The translations under genes were made by a program, and so were the position numbers. The notes below the pieces were generated by a model. It did not search any database, was not told where the DNA came from, and saw nothing but the letters and a program-made list of their open reading frames with translations. A DNA stretch of 64,000 nt. It comes from Cellulomonas sp. JH27-2 (GTDB taxonomy: Bacteria > Actinomycetota > Actinomycetes > Actinomycetales > Cellulomonadaceae). The stretch lies in assembly GCF_014837175.1 (NCBI RefSeq), contig NZ_JACYFR010000003.1, forward strand, positions 310,001 to 374,000, given 5' to 3'. Numbering within the stretch: the stretch's first letter is position 1; each line of letters begins with the position of its first letter. Positions 48,649 to 58,531 of the stretch are shown in pieces.

Positions 48649-50082
48649 GTGACCCTCCGCCTGTTCGACACCGCCACCCGCCAGGTGAGCGACTTCGTCC
48701 CGCTCACCGCGGGCGAGGTCGGCATCTACCTGTGCGGTGCGACCGTCCAGGCGCCCCCGCACATCGGGCACCTGCGCTCGGGCGTCGCGTTCGACGTGCT
48801 GGTCCGCTGGCTGCGGCGCACGGGCCACCGCGTGACGCTGGTGCGCAACGTCACGGACATCGACGACAAGATCCTGGCCAAGGCCGCCGACGCCGGTGAG
48901 CCGTGGTGGGCGTGGGCCGCGACCAACGAGCGGGCGTTCACCGCAGCGTACGACGCGCTCGGCGTCCTGCCCCCCTCCTACGAGCCGCGTGCGACCGGGC
49001 ACATCCCCGGCATGGTCGAGCTCATGGCGCGCCTCATCGAGCGCGGGCACGCGTACGCGGCGGACACCGGCGACGTGTACTTCGACGTCGCCTCGTTCCC
49101 CGAGTACGGCTCGCTGACCAACCAGCGCGTCGAGGACATGGTCCCCGCGCCCGACGCGGCACCCGAGGGCTCGGACAAGCGCGACCCTCGCGACTTCGCG
49201 CTCTGGAAGGCCCACAAGCCGGGCGAGCCGGAGACGGCGTCGTGGGACACGCCGTACGGCCGCGGCCGCCCCGGCTGGCACCTCGAGTGCTCCGCCATGT
49301 CGTTGCGCTACCTGGGCGAGGCGTTCGACATCCACGGCGGCGGCCTGGACCTGCGGTTCCCGCACCACGAGAACGAGCAGGCCCAGTCGCGCGCGGCCGG
49401 CTACCCGTTCGCGCGGTACTGGCTGCACAACGGCTGGGTGACGCAGGGCGGCGCCAAGATGAGCAAGTCGCTGGGCAACGGGCTGCTGGTGACGGCCGTG
49501 CTCGCCACGACCCGGCCGGCCGTGCTGCGGTACGCCATGACGGCCGTGCAGTACCGCTCCATGCTCGAGTGGTCGGACGCGACGCTCGTCGAGGCCGAGG
49601 CGACGTGGGACCGGCTCGCGGGCTTCGTCGAGCGTGCCGCGGAGAAGGTCGGGGTCGCGGACGACGACGAGGTGGCGAAGGTCGAGCTGCCCGCGGACTT
49701 CGTCGCGGCGATGGACGACGACCTCAACGTGCCCGCCGCGCTCGCGGTGGTGCACGAGCACCTGCGCGCCGGCAACACCGCGCTGGCCGCCGCCGACCTG
49801 GACGGTGCGCGCACCGCGATGGTGGTGCTGCGGGCCATGCTCGACGTGCTGGGCCTGGACCCGGGTGGCGCCCAGTGGCGCTCGCGCGGGGCCGACGAGC
49901 GCTACGCGGCCGCCCTCGAGTCCGTCGTGGCCGCCGAGCTGGAGGCCCGTGCCGCCGCCCGGGCCGCACGCGACTTCGCCACGTCCGACGCCATCCGCGA
50001 CCGCCTCGCCGCGGCCGGCGTGGTGGTCGAGGACTCCCCGACCGGCGCCCGCTGGTCACTCGCCGCGCGCCCCGACGCCTGA
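48649..50082 (+). CDS. cysS: Cysteinyl-tRNA synthetase
   Basis: 477 residues. Class I motifs HIGH (PHIGHLRS, 37-44) and KMSKS (near 270). Zinc ligands are C29, the Cys of HLECSAM and the HHENE segment. The GRGRPGW motif before the zinc Cys is intact. Charges tRNA-Cys. rlmB follows after 47 bases, the usual actinobacterial order. Confidence 0.97.
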   Translation: MTLRLFDTATRQVSDFVPLTAGEVGIYLCGATVQAPPHIGHLRSGVAFDVLVRWLRRTGHRVTLVRNVTDIDDKILAKAADAGEPWWAWAATNERAFTAAYDALGVLPPSYEPRATGHIPGMVELMARLIERGHAYAADTGDVYFDVASFPEYGSLTNQRVEDMVPAPDAAPEGSDKRDPRDFALWKAHKPGEPETASWDTPYGRGRPGWHLECSAMSLRYLGEAFDIHGGGLDLRFPHHENEQAQSRAAGYPFARYWLHNGWVTQGGAKMSKSLGNGLLVTAVLATTRPAVLRYAMTAVQYRSMLEWSDATLVEAEATWDRLAGFVERAAEKVGVADDDEVAKVELPADFVAAMDDDLNVPAALAVVHEHLRAGNTALAAADLDGARTAMVVLRAMLDVLGLDPGGAQWRSRGADERYAAALESVVAAELEARAAARAARDFATSDAIRDRLAAAGVVVEDSPTGARWSLAARPDA

Positions 50083-50129
50083 TCAGCGGGTCCTTCCCGC
50101 ACTCATCCGTAGACGAAAGAAGACATCTC

Positions 50130-51113
50130 ATGGCCGGCAACTCCCAGCGCCGAGGCGCCACCCGCAAGGCGGGCTCCAAGAAGGGCGCCCAGGTCGGTAC
50201 CGGCGGGCACGGGCGCAAGTCGCTCGAGGGCAAGGGCCCGACGCCCAAGGCGGAGGACCGCACCTACCACAAGGCCTACAAGAAGCCGGGTGCCGAGAAG
50301 CGGGCGACCTCCGGCCGCCTGGCCGGGTCCGCCTCCCGCAGCGCGGCCGGCGGCCGCGGCGGGCGCACGTCGTCGACCCACGAGATCGTGTCCGGCCGCA
50401 ACTCCGTGGTCGAGGCCCTGCGCGCCGGCATCCCCGTCTCGACGGTCTACATCGCGTCGCGCCTCGAGGCCGACGACCGCACGCGCGAGATCATCTCGGT
50501 GGCCGGCAACGAGAACTACCCGATGCTCGAGGTCTCCAAGACCGAGCTCGACCGCCTCACCGACGGCTCCGTCCACCAGGGCGTCGCCATCCAGGTCCCG
50601 CCGTACGCGTACGCCGACGACGAGGACCTCCTCGACATCGCCGAGACCGTCGGCCAGGCGCCGCTGATCGTCGCGCTCGACGGCGTCACCGACCCCCGCA
50701 ACCTGGGCGCCGTGCTCCGCTCCGCCGGCGCGTTCGGCGCGCACGGCGTGCTGGTGCCCGAGCGTCGCGCCGCCGGCGTGACCGCGTCGGCGTGGAAGGT
50801 GTCCGCCGGGGCCGCGGCCCGCGTGCCCGTCGCCCGCGTCACCAACCTGACCCGCACGCTGCAGGCCTACAAGCAGGCCGGTGCGTTCGTCGTCGGCCTC
50901 GCCGGTGACGGCGACGTCGCGATCGCCGACCTGCCGTACGCGACCGACCCGCTCGTGCTCGTCGTCGGCTCCGAGGGCAAGGGCATCTCCCGCCTGGTCC
51001 GCGAGCAGTGCGACGCCATCGCGTCGATCCCGATCGCGTCGGCCGTCGAGTCCCTCAACGCCGGCGTCGCCGCCGGCATCGCGCTGTACGAGGTCAGCCG
51101 CCAGCGAGCCTGA
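50130..51113 (+). CDS. rlmB: 23S rRNA (guanosine-2'-O-)-methyltransferase RlmB (TrmH family)
   Basis: 327 residues. A long Lys/Gly/Arg-rich disordered N-terminus (1-85), a substrate-binding L30-like domain, and the SPOUT knot with all three motifs: DPRNLGAVLRSA, VGSEGKGIS and IPIASAVESLNAGVA. It methylates a conserved guanosine of 23S rRNA (G2251 in E. coli); target inferred from family. Confidence 0.93.
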   Translation: MAGNSQRRGATRKAGSKKGAQVGTGGHGRKSLEGKGPTPKAEDRTYHKAYKKPGAEKRATSGRLAGSASRSAAGGRGGRTSSTHEIVSGRNSVVEALRAGIPVSTVYIASRLEADDRTREIISVAGNENYPMLEVSKTELDRLTDGSVHQGVAIQVPPYAYADDEDLLDIAETVGQAPLIVALDGVTDPRNLGAVLRSAGAFGAHGVLVPERRAAGVTASAWKVSAGAAARVPVARVTNLTRTLQAYKQAGAFVVGLAGDGDVAIADLPYATDPLVLVVGSEGKGISRLVREQCDAIASIPIASAVESLNAGVAAGIALYEVSRQRA

Positions 51114-51294
51114 CCCCGACGACGCCGCGATCGACGCGTACCAGCACCGCCACGCGAACACCATTTCCAGGCCACTGCCCCGGCGGCAGGCCGAGCGGGT
51201 GGTCCGTGCGGCCGAGAAGTACGGCACGACGGCGCACCTGCGGTCAGCGGCCGACCCTGGACGTCGCGAGGACTGGCCGACGTGACGCGGTGAC
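51114..51294 (+). other. Gap after rlmB with a start-less coding-like remnant
   Basis: One plus-strand frame (stop at 51285) reads a plausible polar 57-residue peptide after the rlmB stop (DPDDAAIDAYQHRHA, then RQAERVVRAAEKYGTTAHL) but has no ATG/GTG/TTG at a sensible place. It could be the broken end of a lost gene. No hairpin is obvious. Confidence 0.3.
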
Positions 51295-52578
51295 TCAGCC
51301 CAGCTCGATGTCCGGGACCTGCGGGAACTGCGACGTCTCGCGGATGTCGCCCGCCTGGACGCCCAGGATCGACTGCTCGTCGGGGCGGTTGGGCAGGATG
51401 TTCTTCACGTAGCTCTTGGCGGCCTCCTTCATGGGGACGTCGCGCTGCTGCTGCTGCGAGAGGTACCAGCGGTGGTCCAGGAGCTCGTGGAACACCTGCG
51501 CGGGCTCGAGCTTGCCGCGCAGCTCGCGCGGGACGCGTCGGACGGCGGGCTCGAAGACGCCCGTGAGCCAGTCGTGCGCGACGAAGGACTCGTCCTCGGC
51601 CTGGCGGTCGGTGGCGGCGCGGAACTCGTCGAGGTCGTTGAGCAGGCGGCGGGCCTGGTTCTCGCCGACGTCCAGTCCGGTCAGGCGCATGAGGCGGCGG
51701 GAGTGGTGGCCGGCGTCGACGACCTTGGGCTGGATGTGGACGGTCGTGCCGTCGACGTCGGTGGTGATGTCCAGCTCGCCGACGTCGAAGCCCAGGTCGT
51801 TGAGGCGGTCGATGCGTGCCTGGACGCGCCAGCGCTCGCCGTAGCCGAACGTCTCGACCTCGGTCAGTGCGCGCCACAGGTCGGTGTAGCGCTCGGCGAG
51901 GGCGTTGCCGATGGCCACGGCGTCGACGTCGTCCTCCAGGAACTCGCCGGCCTGCAGGTCCATGAGCTCGCCGATGATGTTCACGCGCGCGACCTCCAGG
52001 TCGTACGCGCGCTGGCCCTCGGACAGCTTGTCGTGCAGGTCGCCCGTCTCGGCGTCCACCAGGTACGCCTCGAACGTCTCCGCGTCCCGGCGGAACAGGG
52101 TGTTGGACAGCGACACGTCGCCCCAGTAGAAGCCGGTCAGGTGCAGCCGCACCAGCAGCACGGCCAGGGCGTCGATGAGCCGCGTGGCGGTGTCGGGCCG
52201 CAGCGACTGGCTGAACAGCGCGCGGTACGGGAGCGAGAACTGCAGGTGCTCGGTGATGAGCACGGCCTCGAGCGGCTCGCCGTCCGGTGCGCGGCGCCCC
52301 GTGATGACTCCGACCGGCTCGACCGACGGGACGTCGATGCGGCTGAGCTGGCGCAGCAGCTCGTACTCGCGGTACGCGACGGTCTCGCCGATCTCCTTGA
52401 TGGCGATGACGCGCCCCGACAGCCGGGCGAACCGCACGATGTGGCGCGAGATGCCTCGCGGCAGCGCTGCCAGCGTCTCCGCGGGCCACTCCTCGAGCGG
52501 GACGTGCCACGGCAGGTCGAGCAGGGCGGGGTCCGGCGAGGCCGCGGTAATCTGCAGCCGCTGCGGGGTGGGGCTCAT
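51295..52578 (-). CDS. DUF4032 protein with kinase-like (LPS kinase) N-terminal region
   Basis: 427 residues. The N-terminal about 240 residues resemble a protein-kinase/Kdo-kinase fold: the VIAIKEIGE strand could hold ATP, HLTGFYWGDVSLSNTLF matches a catalytic loop (D, N), and AYLVDAETG a metal site. The DUF4032 region fills the rest. Common in actinobacteria; substrate unknown. Expression is probably leaderless from CAGGAT. Confidence 0.82.
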   Translation of the reverse strand: MSPTPQRLQITAASPDPALLDLPWHVPLEEWPAETLAALPRGISRHIVRFARLSGRVIAIKEIGETVAYREYELLRQLSRIDVPSVEPVGVITGRRAPDGEPLEAVLITEHLQFSLPYRALFSQSLRPDTATRLIDALAVLLVRLHLTGFYWGDVSLSNTLFRRDAETFEAYLVDAETGDLHDKLSEGQRAYDLEVARVNIIGELMDLQAGEFLEDDVDAVAIGNALAERYTDLWRALTEVETFGYGERWRVQARIDRLNDLGFDVGELDITTDVDGTTVHIQPKVVDAGHHSRRLMRLTGLDVGENQARRLLNDLDEFRAATDRQAEDESFVAHDWLTGVFEPAVRRVPRELRGKLEPAQVFHELLDHRWYLSQQQQRDVPMKEAAKSYVKNILPNRPDEQSILGVQAGDIRETSQFPQVPDIELG

Positions 52579-52584
52579 GACCCC

Positions 52585-52590
52585 ATCCTG
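52585..52590 (-). promoter_or_regulatory. -10-like box for the DUF4032 gene
   Basis: Minus-strand CAGGAT ends 6 bases before ATG 52578, just past the msiK terminator hairpin. Confidence 0.45.
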
Positions 52591-52609
52591 ACAGTTCCTG
52601 GTGACAGCG

Positions 52610-52642
52610 GAACGGCGGGCCCGCGGTGCGGGCCCGCCGTTC
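52610..52642 (-). terminator. Terminator after msiK
   Basis: 15-base arms GAACGGCGGGCCCGC (52610-52624) and 52628-52642 are exact inverted copies with a 3-base loop, 26 bases past the msiK stop. Confidence 0.8.
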
Positions 52643-52668
52643 GCGGGTGGATCAGGTGGTGCGCTGCG

Positions 52669-53790
<1,122 letters not shown>

Positions 53791-53844
53791 GGTTGAACCA
53801 TTCCCTTCACCGGCAGGTACGTGCCGGACGATCCGTTGTGAAAG

Positions 53845-53867
53845 GTGTCAAGTGTCTTCACTGACAC
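53845..53867. promoter_or_regulatory. Inverted repeat upstream of msiK
   Basis: GTGTCAAGTG and CACTGACAC are inverted with one extra A and a TCTT centre, about 55 bases before the msiK ATG. A minus-strand TTGACA (53851-53846) lies inside it. Possible operator over the -35; no matching -10 was convincing. The rest of the 53791-53984 gap holds nothing recognised. Confidence 0.4.
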
Positions 53868-53984
53868 AGAACGAGGCGGGCCGTGCGGCCCCCCTCGGTC
53901 TGGACCCAGTCTCGCACACGCCTGCTATGACCTCGGCCACACCAGGTCACAAGGCGGTATCGATGCCCCGGTCATCTCGTCGGC

Positions 53985-55547
53985 TCAGCCCAGCACGTCC
54001 AAGCCGGCGCTGCTCGCGTCGGTGCTGTAGTCGATCGAGGTGAGCAAGCCGAGCGACGACGCGACGAACGTGTCGCTGCGCCCTGTGCCCGGTGGCAGGT
54101 CACGACCGGCCAGCGGGGCGCCGTCGTCGAGCGCGAAGGCCTTGAGCCGCGAGCCCCATCGCGCGTAGACGGCGCGCCCGTCGGTGAGGGCCTCGGCGGG
54201 CTGGGGCACCTGCGCCGGGCTGTCCATCAGCGGCTGCGCCCAGCGCACGTCGCCCGTGCGTGCGTCGATCGCCTCGAGCGTCATCGACGGTGCCGTCGCG
54301 TCCGAGGTGTTGCCGACCGACAGGTAGATCACGCCCCCCAGGATCGTCGCCGGTCCCACGCTGCCTGCGGGCACCGACCACAGCTCCCAGCCCGTGCGGG
54401 CGCTGCGCGCGACGAGCCGCTCGCGCTCGTCGTCGTCGACCAGCAGCAGGTCCGGGGCGCTGCCGTCGTCGACCGTCGCGGTGACCGCGTACCCGTGGGC
54501 CGTGAGCCACTGGCCGTCCGTCAGGAGGATGCGGCCGTACTGGAGGTCGTCCGAGCCAGCTGCCTGAGGGATCGCCTGCAGCGCTCCGCCGTGGGCGGGC
54601 ATGACGTAGTGGTCGGTGCCGACGTCGGCCTCACGCACCACCGCGCCGTCGGCGACCACCCACGCGTGCCCCTGGTCGACGAGCATGAGATTGCCGTCGA
54701 GCACCGTCAGGCTCGTCTGCGCCTGATAGCCGGCCTCGGTCGGGACGACCCGGACCGGGTCGAGTGTCAACGCCCATCGCGTCCCTCCGTCCGGGGCACG
54801 GGCGTCGAGGGACCACACGACCTCGCCGTCGCGGGCCGCGGAGGTCGCGACGACCATCGTGTCCCCGACGACGTTGCCGACCTGCAGCGGGGCCGCGCGG
54901 CTGGAGGTGAAGGTCCGTGCAGGGACGTCGACGACGACGAGCTGCGTCGCCTCGGGCTCGGCGGCCTCACCCCACGGCGTCAACCAGCCGACTGCGCACG
55001 ACGCGTAGCGGGTCCCCATCGGCGCGCACACGGCCGCCGCGCCGCCGGCGTCCGTTCCCAGGTCGGCAGTGCCGTCATCCGTCTCGTCGGACTCGTCCAC
55101 CCCGCCTCCCGCGGCGCGCGCGGCCCGCGCCGCACCCGTAGCGATCGCGTCGACCACGCTCGGGTCGAGCGCCGCGTGCACGCTCCAGACCACATCCCCC
55201 GACGACCGGTCGAGGACGCTGATCGTGAAGCTCCGGTGGCCGTCGTCGACGGCGGCGTGCACGATCCACCCGTCCACCTCGGCGGACGAGTACGCGAAGG
55301 TCTGCGCATCGGGCCGTGTCCAGGCCACCCGCAGCGTGTCGGGGACGGGCAGCAGCACGCCGCGGACGTCGTCGAACCGGGCCTCGTGCGCGTGGCGCCG
55401 GGCATCCATCGTCGTCTGGACGCCCATGAGCGCACCGACGACGACGATCGCACAGGCCAAGATCCACCAGCGCCGCCGCCGCGATCCCGGCCGCGGCTGC
55501 GCAGGTACGTCGTCCTCGTCCAGCTCGACCTCCAGCAGGTCCCCCAT
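53985..55547 (-). CDS. Membrane-anchored PQQ-type beta-propeller, paralog A2 of unit 2
   Basis: 520 residues, last gene of the six. Acidic cytosolic N-terminus (MGDLLEVELDEDD), basic RRRRWW, one transmembrane helix (about 29-46), then an extracellular propeller with blade motifs such as EAIDARTGDVRWAQPL. After the helix comes HEARFDDVRGVLLPVP. The cysteine pair is C-A-P-M-G...C. It has an extra acidic insert (DESDETDDGTADLG) not seen in the others. ATG 55547 is chosen by its -10 box. Closest by both ends to the protein at 58532-60016. Confidence 0.85.
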   Translation of the reverse strand: MGDLLEVELDEDDVPAQPRPGSRRRRWWILACAIVVVGALMGVQTTMDARRHAHEARFDDVRGVLLPVPDTLRVAWTRPDAQTFAYSSAEVDGWIVHAAVDDGHRSFTISVLDRSSGDVVWSVHAALDPSVVDAIATGAARAARAAGGGVDESDETDDGTADLGTDAGGAAAVCAPMGTRYASCAVGWLTPWGEAAEPEATQLVVVDVPARTFTSSRAAPLQVGNVVGDTMVVATSAARDGEVVWSLDARAPDGGTRWALTLDPVRVVPTEAGYQAQTSLTVLDGNLMLVDQGHAWVVADGAVVREADVGTDHYVMPAHGGALQAIPQAAGSDDLQYGRILLTDGQWLTAHGYAVTATVDDGSAPDLLLVDDDERERLVARSARTGWELWSVPAGSVGPATILGGVIYLSVGNTSDATAPSMTLEAIDARTGDVRWAQPLMDSPAQVPQPAEALTDGRAVYARWGSRLKAFALDDGAPLAGRDLPPGTGRSDTFVASSLGLLTSIDYSTDASSAGLDVLG

Positions 55548-55554
55548 GGCGCCC

Positions 55555-55560
55555 AACGTA
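55555..55560 (-). promoter_or_regulatory. -10-like box, propeller A2 of unit 2
   Basis: Minus-strand TACGTT ends 7 bases before ATG 55547. Confidence 0.55.
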
Positions 55561-55568
55561 GCGCCGGG

Positions 55569-57035
55569 TCAGCCCACCGCGGTGATCCGGTTCACGTTCC
55601 CGTCCGCGTCTGCCGTCCTGACCGTGAGCATGCCGCTGCTCGCGTCGGCGATCGGGAACCTGCCCGATGTCGCCGGCAGGTCGCGGACGGGTTGCTGCGT
55701 ACCGTCGTCGATCGCGAACGGGACCATCGAGTCGGGTCCGGCTGCGTACACGTACCTGCCGTCGGTGGCGAGCGTCTGGAGCTGGTTCCAGCCCGACCGG
55801 GTCAGGTCCTGGGTCCAGCGGCGCTCTCCCGTGCGAGCGTCCAGGGCGACGAGCGAGAGGCCGTCGTCGCCGACCAGGGCGTACACGACGCCCCCGAGGA
55901 TCATGGGAGTGATCCACCCCTGGGGCAGCGTCCAGCGCACGCGCCCGCTCGTCGCGTCGTGCGCGGTCATCAGTCCGGTGCCGTCCCGCGTCAGCACGGC
56001 GTCGGCGGACCCGTCGTCGACCGACGGTCGCACCAGGTCGCCGTCGACGCGCGTCTGCGTGTGCCCCGGGGGCTGCAGCGTCACGGTGGACCTCGGGCCC
56101 TGGGTGATCGACCCGTCCGGCAGCACTGCGATCTCCCACGGGGTGCGGAGCAGCACGCCATCGAGCAGCTCCGTGGTCGTGTCCCGCGCCAGTACGTCCT
56201 CGGCGACGGTCGCACCGCCGTCGAGCCACCACAGATGGCGCGCCGCGGCGAGGACCACCATGCCACCCGACGCATGCAGGGCGGTCTCGTCGAAGTGGGA
56301 GTTGTCCGGGTCGTTCGTCGGGGCGGGCACCGCAACGGCGGCGAGCGTGCGGTGCCAGACGGGTTCACCGCTGGTGTCGCGGGCCTCCACAGTCCAGGTG
56401 ACCTCGTTCCCGACAGTCGTCGACGTGGCGGTGACGATCTCACCGTTCCCTGCGGCCCACAGCTCCTCGGAGACCGGGCGCCGTGCGGTCACGGCGCCGT
56501 TCGTCGCATCGACGACGACGAGCGCGGGACGGGGCATCTGGTCGCTGCGATGGTCCGGCTCGACCACGCAGGCGACGCGCGGGCCGCCCCCGACCGGCTG
56601 GCACTCGACGTACGAGTCGTCGTTGTCCGGGGGCAGGTCGACCGTCCCGGAGACGGTCCATGCGTCGTGGCCCGACGTGCGGTCGACGCCCCGGATCGTG
56701 TAGGTGTCCCCCTCGGTCTTCGCCACGACCAGTCGGCTCCCTGCGACGATCGCGCCGTCCAGCGGGGCACTCCCGCTGTCGTCGACGTCCTGCGACCACA
56801 GCACGCGCGGGGTGGCGGAGACGGGCGCGAGAACGCCGGGCACGTCGTCGAAGCGAGCCTGGTGCGCGCGCTCGCGGGCGTCGAGCACGGCCTGGCCACC
56901 GGCCAGCAGGCCGCCGACGACCACAACGGCACCGGCCGCGACGAGCCAGCGCCCGCGTCGGCGCGGTTGGGCATGAGGGGCCCCGGCGGACGGCTCGGCG
57001 TCCCCCTCGACCAGCTCGACCTCGCTCAGCGCCAC
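55569..57035 (-). CDS. Membrane-anchored PQQ-type beta-propeller, paralog A1 of unit 2
   Basis: 488 residues. N-terminus MALSEVELVEGD, a helix at about 31-49, the RFDDVPGVLAPV neck, then blades (VALDARTGERRWTQDL). Cysteine pair C-Q-P-V-G...AC at about 144-155. GTG start, TAGATT promoter and a C-terminus with DADGN..RI all match the gene at 60044-61501, its probable duplicate. Confidence 0.86.
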   Translation of the reverse strand: MALSEVELVEGDAEPSAGAPHAQPRRRGRWLVAAGAVVVVGGLLAGGQAVLDARERAHQARFDDVPGVLAPVSATPRVLWSQDVDDSGSAPLDGAIVAGSRLVVAKTEGDTYTIRGVDRTSGHDAWTVSGTVDLPPDNDDSYVECQPVGGGPRVACVVEPDHRSDQMPRPALVVVDATNGAVTARRPVSEELWAAGNGEIVTATSTTVGNEVTWTVEARDTSGEPVWHRTLAAVAVPAPTNDPDNSHFDETALHASGGMVVLAAARHLWWLDGGATVAEDVLARDTTTELLDGVLLRTPWEIAVLPDGSITQGPRSTVTLQPPGHTQTRVDGDLVRPSVDDGSADAVLTRDGTGLMTAHDATSGRVRWTLPQGWITPMILGGVVYALVGDDGLSLVALDARTGERRWTQDLTRSGWNQLQTLATDGRYVYAAGPDSMVPFAIDDGTQQPVRDLPATSGRFPIADASSGMLTVRTADADGNVNRITAVG

Positions 57036-57041
57036 GCGCGC

Positions 57042-57047
57042 AATCTA
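57042..57047 (-). promoter_or_regulatory. -10-like box, propeller A1 of unit 2
   Basis: Minus-strand TAGATT ends 6 bases before GTG 57035; identical box and spacing to the A1 gene of unit 1. Confidence 0.6.
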
Positions 57048-57055
57048 CCGACATG

Positions 57056-58486
57056 TCAGCGCAGGGCGACGACCGACCCGTCCTCCAGCGAGGCGAGCAG
57101 GTGGCCGGTGCGGCCGTAGAAGCCGAGCGAGACGACCGACGCGCCGATGCCCGGCACGTCGGCGACCGACGCCGACCACCGCGGTGTGCCGTCGTCGATC
57201 GCGTAGGCGTCGACCGTCGACGAGCCGCTGGTCACGAGGAGCGACCGGCCGTCGGTGGCGAGCTGCTGGGCGCGGTGGTCGAGCGTCCGGTGCCAGATGA
57301 GGCGGCCCGTGCGTGGGTCGCGGGCCTCGATCGCCTCGGGTGAGCCCAGGTACAGCCGGCCACGCAGCATCATCGCCGCGTTCGGGCTGCCGGCGGCGGT
57401 CCAGAGCACGTGACCGTCGTCGGCGGAGCGCGCGACGACCTGTCCGGCCCCTGCCGCGGCACCGGCCGTCACGACGACGTCGGCCGCCGACCCGTCGTCG
57501 GGCGAGACGTCCAGGTCGCGGTCCGCGCCGGGCAGCTGCGTGCCGTCGGCCAGCACGACCGTCGATCGGTAGCCGCCGGTCCCGGTGCCGTCCTGCCGGA
57601 AGCCGAGCAGAGCCCCGCCGCGCAGGCCCGTCCACCACGCCCCGTCGTTGCTCACCTCGGTGCGCAGACGCCCGTCCGCGCCGACCGACCACATGTGCCC
57701 GGGCACGACGAGCAGGACGCCGTCGTCGACGTCGACGAGCTGCGGCGTGTCGAGCATCAACGTCGACGTGCTCGTCACGGGGTCGGTGGTGAACGTCCAC
57801 CGTGACGCGCCGGTGACGGGATCCGTCGCGTCGAGCCGCCACCGGTCGTCGTCGGCGGGCTGCGCGACCAGCAGGTCGCCGCCGTGTACCGCGAGCTGGG
57901 CCGTCATGGGCAGCGTGCGCTCGGCCAGGACCTCGCCCGTGTGCGGTTCGAGCACCCACAGGTGCCGGTCCGGGCCCGTCACCTCCCACAGCCCCGAGTT
58001 GGAACCGGCGGTGCAGACGGTCACGTCCCCGCCGGCGCGCGCGACGGGCAGGCACCACGTCCAGGCGCCCGGCCCGGGGGTCGGGACCACGGGCGTGGTC
58101 CACAGCACCGCGCCCGTGGCCTCGTCGCGACCGATCAGCCGGAACCCCTCCTGCCGCGACGAGCCCGCGACCACCACGCCCTGCGCCGGTGCGCTCCACA
58201 CCGCGCTCGCCTGCTCGGCGGGCAGGCGCCACGCCACCCGCAGGTCCGACGACAGCGGACGGACGATCCCCGGCACCGACGCGAGCGCGGCCACCTGCGC
58301 GCGCTCGCGGGCGTCGCTCACGCCCTGCAGCCCGACGACGACCACGACCACCGCCGCACCGACGGCGACCGCCGCGCGCACGTGCCGGCGCAACCAGGGA
58401 GGGGACGGCACCGCAGCGACGGGGCCGGGCGCACCGACGAACTCGTCGGACTCGACGAGGTCGACCGACCGCAACGCTGCGGACAT
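57056..58486 (-). CDS. Membrane-anchored PQQ-type beta-propeller, paralog B of unit 2
   Basis: 476 residues. N-terminus MSAALRSVDLVESDE, transmembrane helix at about 37-54, then the B-type neck VAALASVPGIVRPLSSD and WRLPAEQASAVW. Blades include EARDPRTGRLIWHRTL. The cysteine pair is W-C-L-P-V...VTVC-TAG. It shares WRLPAEQAS-, WCxPV- and C-TAG-type blocks with 61511-62935 and differs from the four A proteins. Confidence 0.86.
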   Translation of the reverse strand: MSAALRSVDLVESDEFVGAPGPVAAVPSPPWLRRHVRAAVAVGAAVVVVVVGLQGVSDARERAQVAALASVPGIVRPLSSDLRVAWRLPAEQASAVWSAPAQGVVVAGSSRQEGFRLIGRDEATGAVLWTTPVVPTPGPGAWTWCLPVARAGGDVTVCTAGSNSGLWEVTGPDRHLWVLEPHTGEVLAERTLPMTAQLAVHGGDLLVAQPADDDRWRLDATDPVTGASRWTFTTDPVTSTSTLMLDTPQLVDVDDGVLLVVPGHMWSVGADGRLRTEVSNDGAWWTGLRGGALLGFRQDGTGTGGYRSTVVLADGTQLPGADRDLDVSPDDGSAADVVVTAGAAAGAGQVVARSADDGHVLWTAAGSPNAAMMLRGRLYLGSPEAIEARDPRTGRLIWHRTLDHRAQQLATDGRSLLVTSGSSTVDAYAIDDGTPRWSASVADVPGIGASVVSLGFYGRTGHLLASLEDGSVVALR

Positions 58487-58492
58487 GCTCCG

Positions 58493-58498
58493 ACCGTA
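58493..58498 (-). promoter_or_regulatory. -10-like box, propeller B of unit 2
   Basis: Minus-strand TACGGT ends 6 bases before ATG 58486. Confidence 0.55.
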
Positions 58499-58531
58499 CG
58501 CCCGGCGCCGGGCGTACGCCGGGCGACGCGG

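Noticed and set aside
54495..57119. 874-codon plus-strand open frame opposite the propeller genes
   Set aside because: The minus-strand frames have membrane helices, blade repeats and promoters; the plus frame has none.
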